From Vombatus ursinus (taxonomy: Eukaryota > Chordata > Mammalia > Diprotodontia > Vombatidae): a stretch of DNA of 64,000 nt. Shown piece by piece: positions 22,856 through 34,739 of this stretch. Below the pieces are notes generated by a model. That model did not search any database, had not been told where the DNA came from, and saw nothing but the letters and a program-made list of their open reading frames with translations. The position numbers and the translations under genes were made by a program. Where the stretch lies: assembly GCF_900497805.2 (NCBI RefSeq), contig NW_020954610.1:31008025-31072024 (forward strand), given 5' to 3'. How positions within the stretch are numbered: position 1 is the stretch's first letter; each line of letters opens with the position of its first letter.

Positions 22856-25788
22856 ATAGAAAATGAAGATTGGGACACAGGAATCCTCAAACCTCACATA
22901 CCATCTTTGGTCCCTGTATTTGACAAGGATACCTATTCTTCTGGAGCAAATGGAGTTGCTTTTATTAGGGCTTCAGATTGATCAGAAATCAATGATGTAA
23001 CTACCTGAAAAGATAAATTCAAGAGGAGTAAATTTGCTTCTGGACAAAGTTTGAGAAACAGAGATGCCAGTGATCAGCCTTCAAAGAGAGAGAATCTATC
23101 CACAATGGGTGGATTTGGATCTAGAAAGGGTTTTGGAAACAGGTTTTTCAAGTAACAGATTTGAAGAAGGTAATAGCTCTAGCTGTTGGAGAGAATCTAA
23201 CGATGAAGATAATTAGACAAGGTACAGAGGATTCACCAGGAGAGATGATTATCAAGACAGAAATGATTAAGAAGCTTCAGGGTCATCAAGAGGAGGTAGA
23301 TGTGGCAGTTTCCAAGGTTGCCCTCAAGGATTTGGTGTAACTCACAATAGTGAATCTGAATGAGAGGATGGGCCTCAATTCCCTGGTAGTTTTTTTAGTT
23401 CAAGGACGGAATTAGTTGATCGACAATTTTTGAGGCAGAAGTGTTGGAAGAGAATTCAATAAAGAAGTGGTAGGTTCTCAAAGAAACACTTAGAAATCAG
23501 AGGCTGAAGGAGAAAGTGGTGACTTTTTTTTGGTGAGGTAATAGGGGTTAAGTGACTTGCCCAGAGTTACACAGCTAGTGAGTGTCATGTGTCTGAGGCC
23601 ACATTTGAACTCAGGTCCTCCTGATTCCAAGGCCATAGCTTTATCCACTGCTCCACCTAGTTGCCCCCTAAGTGGTGACTTTCAAGGACCAAAAGTGAAC
23701 TACATACCATCTGCCCCACCTGAAAATGAAGAATCCTATCTTTGCACACTAGCAGACTGGCATAAACTTTGACAAAAATGATACTATTCTTATGGAAGTA
23801 TCTGGGCCTGATGCTTTGCCAGCAATGGTCACTTTTGAAGAGGCAGATCTCTGTCAGACACTCAATAACAATATTACTAAAGCTGGTTATACCAAATTTA
23901 CTCCTGTGCAAAAATATAGTATTCCCATTATACTATCAAGGTCTGGAAAAACTGCAGCTTTTCTTTTGCCATTTTTGGCTCATATGATGTGGGATGGAGT
24001 AACTGCCAGTCATTTTAAGAATCAATAAGAACCAGAGTGTATTATTTTTTGCTCTAACTTGAGAGTTGATCAATGAGATTTTCCTGGAAGCAAGGAAATT
24101 TTCTTTTGGGACTTGTATAAGACCTGTTGTAATCTAGGAGGGAACACAATTGGGACATTCAGTTTGCCAAATAATGCAAGGCTGTAGTATTTTATGTGCA
24201 ATGCCAGGAAGGCTAATGGACATTTTAAGTAAAGACTAGATTTAGGCAGGTCAGATATTTAGTCTTGGATGAAGATAACTGAATACTTGTTTTGATCCTG
24301 AAATGAAGAAGCTAATTTCCTTTCCAGGAATGCCATTGAAAGACCATTGCCAAACTGTGATATTTAGTGCCACTTTTCCAGAAAAAATTCAAAGGTTGGC
24401 TGGATAGTTTTTTTTTTAAAAAATGACTGTCATGGTTGAATAAGTGGCTGGAGCTTGTGGTGATGTTCAACATACTGTTCTGCAAATTGGCCAATACTCA
24501 AAATAAGAGAAACTTTTTGAAATTCAATGCAACATAGATGAGGAAAGAACAATGATGTTTGTTGAAGCTAAGAAAAAGGCAGATTTTATCACAACCTTTC
24601 TTTGTTAAGAAAAAATATCAACGAGTATTCATGGTACTTGGGAACAGAGAGTGAAAGCAAGCTCTTGGGAGTTTTTAATGTGAAAAGGGCCCAATCCTTG
24701 TTGCTATTTGAGTAGTTGCCAGAGGACTAGATTTTGAAAATGTTCAACATGATATTAATTTTGACTTTCCTTCAACCACTGATAAATGTTTACCAAACTG
24801 GATGTGCTCATCACTGTGGTAACATTGGCAAAGCTATTTCTTTCTTCGATCTGGAACCATATAGCCATTTGGCACAATCTTTAGTAGAAGTACTGTTAGA
24901 TGCTCAACAGGATATCCCTGCAAGGTTGGAAGAAATTGCTTTCAGTACATTTGTCCCTGGCTTCAATGGTAGTACTTCAAGGGGAAATGTATTTGCCTCA
25001 ATTTATACTCAAAGGATTTACCAAGGCAAGGGCAGTATGAACATCATAGTGAACATTGTAGGGTTTTCTGTCTACACAAGCTCCAAATCCAATAGATGGT
25101 GAATTATGGGATTAAAGCCAAAATTCTTCAAGTTCCAGATAACTGTATCATGATGCAGTGAAGATGGTTTTGAATTTTGAGTTTAAAGGAAGTATAACAG
25201 TCTGATGGTAACTCCCTGTCCATCCTGTAATCTTCCCCCTCTTCCTTAGAAAAACAAAAACCAAAAAAAGTCTTTATTGGCTAATTATGGGAAATGCTAA
25301 ATGTTGAAATGTTGCAGTTACACTAATACAAATGGTATTTACTGGAAATATTTAAACATTCTAAATGTCAACTTTACCTCTATTCTATTATTTAGGAATT
25401 TGACATGTTTCATATCTATATTAAGTCTTAAAACTACTAATAGTTTTTTTGAGCCTATAAAATAAGCAAGGAAATGTGAAGTACTTTTTAATTTTAAAAA
25501 TTATTGAGTCCTTTTTATTTTTCCTTAAAAGAAACCTCAAAGCAATAATATGACCATATGATTGTAAAATAATTTATGTAAGGCAAATTTTGTGATTTTG
25601 ATTTAGATGATAAAATATATGGTGAAGTTTTTTTAAATACTTGAAATATGATTTCTGTGTAGCCAATGACATGACAAATGCTATAATTTTTTGTAGTCTC
25701 TAAACTTTCCTTATAAATGTACTAAAAAGCCCAAACACAAATTCTTTTTGAAAAGAAAGACAGAAAAAAGAAGGAAAGAAAGAAGTGC
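22856..25788 (+). pseudogene. DDX4: Processed pseudogene of DDX4 (vasa), ATP-dependent RNA helicase
   Basis: DDX4 is the germ-cell DEAD-box RNA helicase. This is a dead retrocopy. Decayed translation follows the protein in order: an N-terminal 'ENEDWDTG' at 22,859 where the start codon would be ATA, the Gly/Arg-rich half with 'LSTMGGFGSRKGFGNR' (about 23,095-23,150), then 'EAEG', 'QGPKVNYIPSAPPENE', '[20 protein letters not shown]', the Q motif '[12 protein letters not shown]' and '[10 protein letters not shown]'. Around motif I about 10-12 residues are deleted, the DEAD box reads DEDN, and the SAT motif survives. 'CGNIGKAISFFDLE' leads to the C-terminus and a stop at 25,113-25,115. Without the SINE at 23,527-23,669 the coding span is about 2.1 kb, close to the 724 codons of human DDX4, with no introns. 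A 3' UTR of about 630 bp ends in an A-rich tail at about 25,745-25,788. Many stops and frameshifts rule out function. No clear target-site duplication was found. The parent is judged DDX4 and not DDX3X from '[12 protein letters not shown]' and the C-terminus. Confidence 0.9.
23527..23669 (-). repeat. tRNA-SINE inserted in the DDX4 pseudogene
   Basis: A 13-bp target-site duplication AAGTGGTGACTTT flanks it (23,514-23,526 and 23,670-23,682). Antisense SINE motifs are 'GTTAAGTGACTTGCCCAGAG' and 'CCACTGCTCCACCTAGTTGC'. Removing the SINE and one repeat rejoins the DDX4-like text 'EGESGD' and 'FQGPKV', so the SINE landed after the retrocopy. Confidence 0.92.
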
Positions 25789-25989
25789 TATATAAAAGAG
25801 GGTGGCACACTATCTGGTCCTTCAAGGAGTGGAAGCATTATAGTAGCTGAAGGTATGGGAGAGAGACTGTGACTGCATGGATGCTGGAGAGTGCAGGACG
25901 AATTGGTGTCTATCTCCTGGTTCACTTTGGCTAGAACATTAGAACACATGCTAGGAGATATTGTGAGGTAAGGCCAAATTGTGAAGCTT

Positions 25990-26370
25990 GAGGTCAAATT
26001 ATGGAAAGTTTGAAATGACAGAGTATGGAATTTACATTTTAATTTTTCCAGGTAATTGTGGAACCAGTGAAGATTTTTGAATGGAGGAATGACATGACCA
26101 GGCTTGTGAATTAGAAAGATAACTTTGGCAGTGATGGAAAGGATGAATTAGGGAGGAAAGTTATTTGTTGGCAGTGAGGCCAGTTAGAAGACTATTAAAA
26201 TTGTCCAGGTGAGAATTAATGAAGAGCTGAAGTAGGATAGTAGCAATGAGAGTGGAAAGGTAGGGCTAGGTGTAAGAGATATTGGAGAGACAGGATCGCT
26301 TATGTTGTGAGAATGGATACTGGTATATCTGGAGATGTATAAGTTGACCCAGCCACACTCCCACAACACC
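25990..26370 (-). repeat. L2-like LINE, internal, antisense
   Basis: 'GAATGACATGACCAGGCTTG' and 'GAAAGATAACTTTGGCAGTG' match the text found at 28,797 and 30,030, where L2 reverse-transcriptase motifs follow. Confidence 0.5.
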
Positions 26371-26889
26371 AGTCAGGACTGTAGTGAACAAAGAAGCTAT
26401 GATGCAGAGTAGGGAAAGATTTGGCACCCAAATATAGGCTCCTTGAGTAAAAAGAATATTAAAGTGGGGTTTTTTCGGAGGGGAGCTCCTGAGACTCCAG
26501 GGCTTTTACTTGCTTTTATTTTCATGAAATGCTTTTTAACCACCTTGGAGACTGCTTTTACCTAGAGATAGTTGAATATATATTTTATTAAAGGGAATGT
26601 TTATTTGAACCCTCAGACTTTGGATAATCTATTTCACTAAATGCAGATCTTCAACTGGAACGTACATTATTATGCTTTAGTAGATTCAGAAGCTCCTCAG
26701 TGTGTCTATTTGCCTCTCTGATAGAGATTTTGATCCATCCAACCTCCTAAGAAAGTTGTTTAGGCTCATTGTTCACACTTCTCTCACTTCTCAGCTCTTT
26801 GGAATCTGGTTTCTGACATCATCATGCAACTGAATTGGGAATCTCTAAGTTTCCAGCTGTTTCTTAATTGTGAAATCTGACAGCCAATT

Positions 26890-28000
26890 CTCAATCTTCA
26901 TGTTTCTTGACCTCTTTACAGCATTTGACACTGTTATCCACCTTCTCCTCCAGGATACTTACTCCTCTCTAGGTTTTTGTGATACCATACTCTCTCTTGG
27001 TTCTCTACCTGTCTAACTACTCCTTTTTAGTGACTTTTGCTGCCCCAATAATCATATTCCCTCCCTCTAACTGTGGTCTTTGTCCTAGACCTCCTTTTCT
27101 TCTACTCCTTCTCTTTTGGTGAACTCGTTATCTCTTAATAGTTTTCATTATCATTTCTATGAAGATCACTCACAGATCTATATATTAGACCCAGTCTCTC
27201 TCCGGAGGTGCAGTTTGGCATCATCCACTACCTATTAGATATTTCAAATTAGATTGTCCCATAGGGCATCTCAAAGTAAACATGGGCAAAACAGATCTCA
27301 TTACCTTTCCTTAAAAACCCTCCTCCTTTCCAAACTTCCCCATTTCTATTAAGGGCATCACTATTCTTTCAGTTAACCAGGTTCAAAACCTTGAACCATC
27401 CCTGACTTCCCTTACCTTTATCCCCTTCACATCCAATAAGTTCCCAAGTCTTTTTGATTATACCTCCAAAACATATTTCACACCTCTTGCTCTCTCTCCA
27501 TTCACAAGATCACTACCAGATATTCATTACCTCTCACCTGGTTTATTACAGTAACTTCCCTGTTAGTCTTCCTTCCTCAGATCTCTTCCCAGTCCCAAAT
27601 GATTTGTCACATATCTACCAAAGTAATATTCCTAAAGTACAGGTCAGATTGTCATTTTTTGTCATTCCCCTGTATAATAAACTCCAGTTTTTCCATATTA
27701 CATCTGGGATCAAATACAAATGACTATGACATTTAAAGTCCTTTACAACCTGGTTCCAACCTACATTTTCAGCATAATTACGTATTACTCCTCTTCTTGC
27801 AGTCTATAGTCCAGCCAGATTGGTCTTTTTTTTTTTTCTATTTCTCACATATGATATTCCATCTCCACTCTACATGCCTTTATATTAGCTATGCCCTATG
27901 GCTGGAATGTACTCCCTCCTTACCTCTACCCCTTAGAATCTCTAATTTGCTTCAAAAGCTCAGCTCTATTACTTAAGGCCACTATTCCCAATCTTCCTAA
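26890..28000 (+). mobile_element. L2 LINE, ORF2 3' part and UTR
   Basis: Sense L2 text: 'CTTTACAGCATTTGACACTG' encodes the AFDTV of reverse-transcriptase motif A. Next come 'CATCTCAAAGTAAACATGGG' (the LKxNMxKT block), 'AAGTTCCCAAGTCTTTTTGA', 'TCTCACCTGGTTTATTACAG', and the 3' UTR 'GGAATGTACTCCCTCCTTAC'. About 1.1 kb, heavily broken. Confidence 0.75.
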
Positions 28001-28029
28001 CTACAAGTGCGTCTTTCCCTAAATTACCT

Positions 28030-28605
28030 TGGATTCACTTTGTAATTATCCAGCCATATCACTTACCTACTCAACAAATTCTACTGGCTCCCTATCACCT
28101 CTATGATCAAATACAAAATTCTATATGGCATTTAAAGTGTTTATAACCTAGTCCTCCCCTACCTTTGCAATCTTCTCACACCTTATTCCCCATCACATAC
28201 TCTCTGATATGGTGACACTTGCTGCCTTGCTGTTCCACAAATAAGACACTCCATCTCTGGAGTTTGGGCATTTTCTTTGGCTATCCTCCAAGTCTGGAAT
28301 GTTCTTTCTCCTATTGTCTGCCTTCCTGCTTTCCTAGCTTCCTTTAGGTTCCAGCTGAAATCTCATTTTCTCCAGGAAGTCTTTCCCAACTACTCTTAAT
28401 TCTAGTGCCTTTTTTCTTTTAATTATTTCCTATTTTTCTGCATATAGCTTGTTTGTATACATTTGTTTGCTTATTGTCTTCTCCATTAGAGTATGGGCCC
28501 TTTGAAGTCAGGGACTTCATTTTTTGCCTCCAGCACTTAGCAGAGATCTTCGAACATGATGGGGATTTAATAAATGCTTATTGACTGACTGACTACTTAA
28601 ATATG
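28030..28605 (+). mobile_element. L2 LINE, 3' end
   Basis: 'CTACTGGCTCCCTATCACCT' through 'TTCTCCAGGAAGTCTTTCCC' to 'ATTAGAGTATGGGCCCTTTG' and the terminal 'AATAAATGCTTATTGACTGA'. A separate insertion from the preceding L2, since it restarts an earlier segment of the element. Confidence 0.8.
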
Positions 28606-28608
28606 CAT

Positions 28609-28776
28609 TTACTGGTGGCAGGTAGGTGGCACAGTAGATAGAGCACCAGCCCTGAAGTCAGAAGGACCTGAGTTCAAATCCAGGCTCAGACCAAACACTT
28701 GACACTTACTAGCTGTGTGACCCTGGACAAGTCACTTAACCTCAATTGCCTTGAAAAAATATAAAAATAAATTTAA
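28609..28776 (+). repeat. Marsupial tRNA-derived SINE
   Basis: Head 'GGTAGGTGGCACAGTAGATA', core 'GCTGTGTGACCCTGGACAAG', A-rich tail, and a 10-bp target-site duplication AAATATGCAT (28,599-28,608 and 28,777-28,786). Confidence 0.88.
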
Positions 28777-28796
28777 AAATATGCATATGCTGTTTT

Positions 28797-29832
28797 CCTC
28801 TGGAGTTTATTGAATAAGGGGATTAACATGGTCAAACCTGTGCTTTAGGATGATAACTTGGATAGATATGTGATTAGGGAGATTAGGGAAAGACTTGACT
28901 TAGGGAAGCCAAACAGAAGGCTATTACAATAGTCAAGGTGTGGTAAGGTGGGCCTGCCCCAGAGTTGTGGCAGTGTCAGAGAATAAAAAGAAGCTATTTA
29001 TGAGATATTAACAGGACTTGGCAACAGATTGAGCGTTGCAGGTGAGAGAGAATGAGGAATCAAGAATGACACCTGCATTGCAAACTTGGATGACTGGGAA
29101 GATAGTAATACCCTTGACGATAGTAAGAAAGTTAGGAAAAGAGAAGGTTTTAGGGGAGAGATAATGAGTTCGGTTTTGGGCATATTGAGTTGGAAAGATC
29201 TATAGGGCATCCAGTTCAAGATATCCAATAGGCAGTTGGAGATACAAGACTACAGGTCAAGAGAATGGTTAGGTCTGAATAAATAGACCTGGGGTGATAA
29301 TTAAATTCATGGGAGCTGATGAGATCACCAAGAAAAATGGTAGAAAAGGAGAAAAGAAGAAGGCCTTGGACAGAGCCTTAAGGAATATTCATGATTATTG
29401 GGTGTCACTTGAATAAAGATCCAGCAAAAGAGATTGAAAAGGAATGGTAAAATAGGTTAGGAGAGAACAGGAAGACAAGAGTCACAAAAACCTAGAGAGA
29501 AGAGAGTGTCAAGGAGAAGGTGATTAATAGTGTCGAAGATTAAAGAAAGATCAAGAAGATGAAGACTGAAAAAAGGCCAGTAGATGTGGCAATTAAGAGA
29601 CCATTGATAACTGGAGAGAGTAGTTTGAGTTGAATGATCAGATCAGAAGCCAGACTATCGAGAATTAAAAAGAGAGTGAGAGGAAAGAAGCGAGACAATG
29701 ATTGTAGATAGCATCTCAAGGAGTTTAGGGACCAAAGGGAGAAGCAATAAAAGATCATAACCAGTTGGTATAGATGATCAAGTGAGGAGTTTTCAAGGAT
29801 AGGCAAGACATGGACATGTTTGTAGGCATCAG
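28797..29832 (-). mobile_element. L2 LINE, ORF2, antisense
   Basis: Minus-strand reading gives 'MDILNWMPYRSFQLNMPKTE' (28,998-29,228), the L2 'LxLNxxKTE' block. Further upstream on that strand an AFDTI-like motif A lies near 29,520-29,560. Many stops. Confidence 0.65.
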
Positions 29833-29834
29833 GG

Positions 29835-29992
29835 AAACAACCTGTTTCCTGTTTGTATATATTTGTTTGCTTATTGTCTCCTTCATCAGACTGTGAGCAC
29901 TTTGAGTGCAAGGATTGTCTTTTTTGCCTCTTTTTGTATCCATAGCACATAGCAGGCATTTATTAAATTCTTATTACTTGCCTGCCTGACTA
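29835..29992 (+). repeat. L2 LINE, 3' terminus
   Basis: 'TTTGTTTGCTTATTGTCTCC', 'CAGACTGTGAGCACTTTGAG' and 'GCATTTATTAAATTCTTATT'. Confidence 0.7.
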
Positions 29993-30027
29993 CATATAAA
30001 TATATATATATATATGTATGTATGTAT

Positions 30028-30478
30028 ATATTGTTTTCTTCTGAAGTTTATTGAATAGGGGGGCAACATGGTTAGATCTGTGCTTTAGCTAGTAAACAGA
30101 GAAACTTAATGATTGTAAGAGAAGGGATGGGAGAGGGAACATGTACTAGAGAAGATGGGGTAGACTGGGATCACTTGTGCATGTTGAGGAGTTTGCCTTG
30201 GCAAGAAGGGCCATCTCTGCATGGGACCTGAGTCTTAAAAGAAGAAAAGGACTCTATGAGTATTGGTAAGGAGGAAGTGAATTTCAGGCAGGTGGTGCAG
30301 CTAGTACAGAAGCACAGAATGGGAGATGGAGTGTCACGTATGAAGAACAGAGAGAAAGACCTTTTGTCCAAATTGCAGAGTTTGGAGGTTGAGTTAGTGC
30401 CCAGTAAGGTTGGATAGATAGGTTTGGGCCAGGTTGTATAGAACACTAGAAGATAGTCAAAGAATATTTTATTGTATT
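30028..30478 (-). repeat. L2-like LINE, internal, antisense
   Basis: It starts with the same 'AGTTTATTGAATAGGGGGGC' / 'CTGTGCTTTAG' text as 28,805-28,850. 'AAGGAGGAAGTGAATTTCAG' begins a second L2-like block. Confidence 0.5.
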
Positions 30479-30480
30479 CT

Positions 30481-30705
30481 GTTGTTATTGTTGTTGTTGT
30501 TCATTCTTTGTTTTTGAGGAGGACCAATGACATCACAAGGGTGATGTCTTGACTTTCAAGTGAATTGGATTTAAGTGATGCAGAGTTGCACCAAGTCTTT
30601 AGTTTCACTCTCTTCTCTAGAGTCATCAAATTCCAGTGACAAGACAAAAGTCAAGACAATGGCCTGGGATGCAGTGGATGACCATGGCCTTTCAATAACT
30701 TAAAA
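30481..30705 (+). repeat. SINE-like repeat with GAGGACCAATGACATCA motif
   Basis: Motif order is 'TCATTCTTTGTTTTTGAGGA', 'GAGGACCAATGACATCACAA', 'GGGTGATGTCTTGACTTTCA', 'GAATTGGATTTAAGTGATGC', 'AGAGTCATCAAATTCCAGTG'. A second copy lies inverted at 62,515-62,790. I know the repeat from marsupial DNA, possibly an RTE-mobilised SINE, but the name is uncertain. Confidence 0.65.
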
Positions 30706-30735
30706 ACCATTGGAATTTATTGAATAGGGTTTTAA

Positions 30736-30738
<3 letters not shown>

Positions 30739-30776
<38 letters not shown>
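30739..30776. repeat. (TA)n microsatellite
   Basis: A pure TA run of about 38 bp. Confidence 0.95.
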
Positions 30777-30780
<4 letters not shown>

Positions 30781-30954
30781 TTGCTTTTTTCATTCAAGCT
30801 CATTAAGAAACTAATTTCTCAATAAAGACAATCCAAGTTTGACTGTCTTTTGAGAATGTTGACTCCATTTGGTTCTTCCTGGGCAACTCTAGGATTATAT
30901 TAGAAATCAAAACTCTTTTACTGTCTCATAAAGATGAGCACATGTCATCACTGA

Positions 30955-31075
30955 TAATATGCTTCAGCCTGATTCCACCCACTTTACCTCTCTAATTCTC
31001 AGTTATCTTATCTGCAAAATGATATGAATGGACCAGATGGCCTCCAAATGTCACATAGCTTTAAAGCAATGATCC
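30955..31075 (+). repeat. MIR SINE, 3' half
   Basis: 'TAATTCTCAGTTATCTTATC', 'TGCAAAATGATATGAATGGA' and 'CAGATGGCCTCCAAATGTCA'. Confidence 0.55.
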
Positions 31076-31339
31076 TTTGAAAATTCATTTTTCCTTTGGG
31101 TCAATTTAGCTTCCTTTGATATTGTAGCATTGTATGATTTTTAGCCATATACTGACACCCAGAGAATTCTAATGTTAAGAAATTATAAAGAAAGTAAATA
31201 TTGGAAATAATTCTCTTCTATTATAGTACTAAGGGTCTGTTTTCTATGCTCTAAAATGATAGTTTTATGATTTGTAGTAGGCACAGAATGAAAAACTGAC
31301 ATCATGGCAACTTCCATTTTTTAATTTTTTTTTTTAAAT

Positions 31340-31445
31340 TTGAAGCTTTATTTAATTGAAGTATCATAGAATCTTAGAACTGGAAAGAACCTTAGAGATC
31401 TTTTGGTCCAAAAATCTCATTTTATAGAAAGAGAAAGTAATTTGT
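31340..31445 (-). repeat. MIR-like SINE, antisense fragment
   Basis: 'AATCTTAGAACTGGAAAGAA', 'CCTTAGAGATCTTTTGGTCC' and 'ATTTTATAGAAAGAG'. Confidence 0.45.
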
Positions 31446-31449
31446 ATAA

Positions 31450-31708
31450 AAGTCAAGCATATATGAACTGATGCAAAGTGAATTGAGCAGAACCAGGAGA
31501 ACAGTGTACAAAGCAACAGCAAGATTATAATGATGACAAACTGTGAAAGACTTAGCTACTTTGATCAAGCTAATGACCCAAGACAATTCCAAATGACTCA
31601 CGATGAAAAATACTATTTACCTTCAGAGAAAGAACTGATGAATTCGGTGCAAAATGAAGTATATTTTTTCACTTTATTTTTCTTGCTTTTTTTGCAACAG
31701 ATGTTAAA
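31450..31708 (+). mobile_element. LINE-1 3' end (last codons of ORF2 and 3' UTR)
   Basis: 'TGAATTGAGCAGAACCAGGA' encodes the ELSRTRR-type end of marsupial L1 ORF2. The 3' UTR follows: 'CAATTCCAAATGACTCACGA', 'AGAGAAAGAACTGATGAATT'. It breaks off where the HAL1 at 31,709 starts, which probably inserted into it. Confidence 0.75.
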
Positions 31709-34700
31709 GAGGAGCAGAGCCAAGATGGTGGAGTAAAAGCAGTGACTTCCTTGAGCACTCCCCCAAACCCTCCAAATATCTGTAAAAAAATGGCTCTAAA
31801 CAAATTCTAGAGCATCAGAACCCACAAAAAGACAGAGTGAAACACATTTCCAGTCCAAGATAACTTGAATGGTTGATTAGAAAGGTCTGTCGCGCCAGGC
31901 CGAGAGAGAAACACAGTTCAGCTTCAGCACATGTGAAGGCAAAGACCAGGCCTCAGTGAACCAGGAGCAGGCCTCAGAGGACTGAATCATGGGCAGCTGT
32001 GGTGGTTTCCAGACTTCTCAACCCACAAATGCCAAACACAACTTAGAAGGTCAGTAGGAAAAGTCTGTGACCACAGTCAGAGAGAAGCTCAGTCCCATCC
32101 CCAGTCCTGGCACAACCCTGGGGTGACAGCTGCTTCTGGAGCTTCCGGGACACAGACTAAGGGGGGTTGAAGTGGCTGATCAGAGGGGGACTGCAGGGAT
32201 CTCTTTGCTCTTCCTGAGGCAGAATTCTCTTGCTTTGCCTATGCTTGGATCTGGGTCACAGTTCTGGGTGGTGGTCCTGGGGCAAGGAGGAGTGCTGGTA
32301 TGGTGGAGGTTGTAGTGGTGGTGGAAAGGGAATTCTCCTCACAGTTTCAAGGCAGAAAAGAGTGGTTGTGGTCACTCATAGACCAGAGCACAGGCCAGGA
32401 AAGGAGTAAACACTTCTCCTTTGATCACACCACCTTGGAAGAACTGAAAACTTACAGGTCCCTAGAAATATCTCTGAAAACAGCTGCATAAAACCTCCAA
32501 AGCTTGGAACAGTACACCCTCCACACTAGAAGCAGACCCATAACTTAACAAAGAGTTTAAAACTCAAGAAATTGGCTGGGATCATGAGCAAATTGCAAAA
32601 AAGGTCAGACGATAGAATCTTTCTTTGGTGACAAAGAAGATCAAAACATACAACCAGAAGAAGACAACAAAGTCAAAGCTCTTACATCCAAAGCCTACAA
32701 GAAAAATATGAATCAGTCCTAGGCCTTGGAAGAGCTCAAAAAGGATTTTGAGAAGCAAGTAAGAGAAGTAGAGGAATAACTTGGAAGAGAAATAAGAGTG
32801 ATGCAAGAAAATCATGAAAAACAAGTCAACAGCTTGCTAAAAGAGACCCAAAAAAATACTGAAGAAAATAACACCTTAAAAATAGCCTAACCCAAATGGC
32901 AAAAGAGGTCCCAAAAGCCAATGATGAGAAGAATGTCCTAAAAAGCAAAATTGGCCAAATGGAAAAGGAAGTCCAAAAGATTACTGAAGAAAATACTTCC
33001 TTAAAAATTAGAATAGAGCAATTGGAAGGTAGTGACTTTATGAGAAATTAAGACACTGTAAAACAAATCCAAAAGAATGAAAAATTAGAAAACAATGTGA
33101 AATATCTCATTGGAAAAACAACTGACCTGGAAAATAGATCCAGGAAAGAGAATTTAAAAATTATTGAACTATCTGAAAGCTATGATCAAAAAAAGAGCCT
33201 AGACATCATCTTTCAAGAAATTATCGAGGGCAAGTACCCTGATATATTAGAACCAGAGGGCAAAATAGAAATTGAAAGAATTCACCGATCTCCTCCTGAA
33301 AGAGATCCCCAAAGGAAAACTCCTAGGAATATTGTAGCCAAATTCCAGAGTTCCCAGGTCAAGGAGAAAATATTCCAAGCAACCAGAAAGAAACAATTCA
33401 AGTATTGTGGAAACACAATCAGGATAACACAAGATTAAGCAGCTTCTACATTAAGGGACCTCAGGGCATGGAATATAATATTCCAGAGGGCAAAGGAGAT
33501 AGGATTACAACCAAGAATCACCTACCCAACAAAACTGAGTATAATCCTTCAGGGGAAAAATGTTCATTCAGTGAAATAGAGGACTTTCAAGAATTCTTGA
33601 TGAAAAGACCAGAGCTGAATAGAAAATTTGACTTTCTAATACAAGACTCAAGTGGAACATGAAGAGGTAAACAGGAAAGAGAAATCATAAGAGACTTATT
33701 AAGGTTGAACTGTTTATATTCCTGCATGGGAAGATGATATTTATAACTCTTGAAACCTCTGCCAGTATTAGGATAGTTGGAGGAAAAAAATTATATGTAT
33801 GTATGTATATATATGTAGATATATATATATATTATATATATATATGGATAGATAGATAGATAGATAGATATAGATATAGATAGATATAGATATAGATAGA
33901 TAGATGGCACAGGGTGAGTTGAAGATGAAGGGGTCATATCTGGAGAATAAAATTAAGAGGTGAGAGTGAATTATACTGGGAGAAGGAGAAAGGGAGAGGT
34001 AGAATGGGGTAAATTGTCTCACAAAAAAACAGAAAAGAAAAAGGCTCTTACAGTGGAGGGGAAATGGGAAGGTGAGATGGAATGAGTGAATCTAATTTTC
34101 ATAGGATTTGACTTAAGGAGGGAATAATATACACACTCATTTGGGTATGGAAATCTGTCTTACCCTAAAGGAAAATAGGGGGAGAGGGGGACAAGAGAGT
34201 AGGGGAATGATAGAGAGGAGGGCCAATTAGGAAAGGGGGTAATTAGAAGCAAACACTTCTGAGGAGGGACAGGATCAAAAGAAAGAATAGAATAAAGGGG
34301 GGGTGGGATAGGATTAAGGGAAATAGAATTACTTTTTCACAACATGACTACTAGGAAGTGTTTTGCGTAACTGCACATGTATAACCTATATTGAGTTGCT
34401 TGCCTTTTCAATGAGGGTGAGTGGGGAGGGAGGAAGGGAGAAAATTTGGAACCCAAAGTTTTAAAAATACATGTTTAAAAAAAATATTTTCACATGCACC
34501 TGGGAAATAAGAAATACAGGAAATAGGATACAGAAATCTATCCTGCCCTACAGGAAAGTAGAAGGGGAAGGGGATAAGAGAAGGAGGGGAGAGATAGAAG
34601 GGAGGGCAGACTAGGGGAAGGGATATTCAGAATGCATGCCATCTTGGGGTGGGGGGAGGGACGAGATGGGGTGAAAATGTGGAACTCAAAATTTTGTGGA

Positions 34701-34738
34701 AGTAAATGTTGAAAACTAAAAATAAATAAATTAAAAAG
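31709..34738 (+). mobile_element. HAL1 (half-L1) element, near full length: 5' UTR, ORF1, no ORF2
   Basis: About 3.0 kb. The 5' end carries 'GCCAAGATGG' (31,719-31,728), like L1 5' ends. The 5' UTR runs to about 32,583. The ORF1 span is 32,584-33,662 (start ATGAGCAA, stop at ACATGA) and holds a coiled-coil stretch, then 'KTTDLENRSRKENLKI' before the RNA-binding domain, and the C-terminal 'RKKQFKYCGNTIRITQD'. It has several stops and frameshifts. Next come a (GATA)n tract (about 33,848-33,905) and a purine-rich spacer. At about 34,325-34,340, where L1 would start ORF2, the sequence jumps straight to 3' UTR text ('CACAACATGACTACTAGGAA'). The 3' UTR has two L1-like endings in series with a second purine block between them. 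HAL1 encodes only the nucleic-acid chaperone, so it depends on L1 for reverse transcriptase. Confidence 0.75.
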
Positions 34739-34739
34739 A

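Noticed and set aside
24734-25102. 122-codon plus-strand frame as a separate gene
   Set aside because: It is the C-terminal part of the DDX4 retrocopy ('CGNIGKAISFFDLE' onward) that happens to be open.
22856-25115. A working DDX4 gene or functional retrogene
   Set aside because: Stops, frameshifts, loss of residues around motif I, DEAD changed to DEDN, a lost start codon and an inserted SINE.
33097-33662. 113- and 85-codon frames as genes
   Set aside because: Two frames of the broken HAL1 ORF1.
33848-33905. CRISPR-like or regulatory array of short repeats
   Set aside because: Plain (GATA)n microsatellite without spacers, inside a HAL1.
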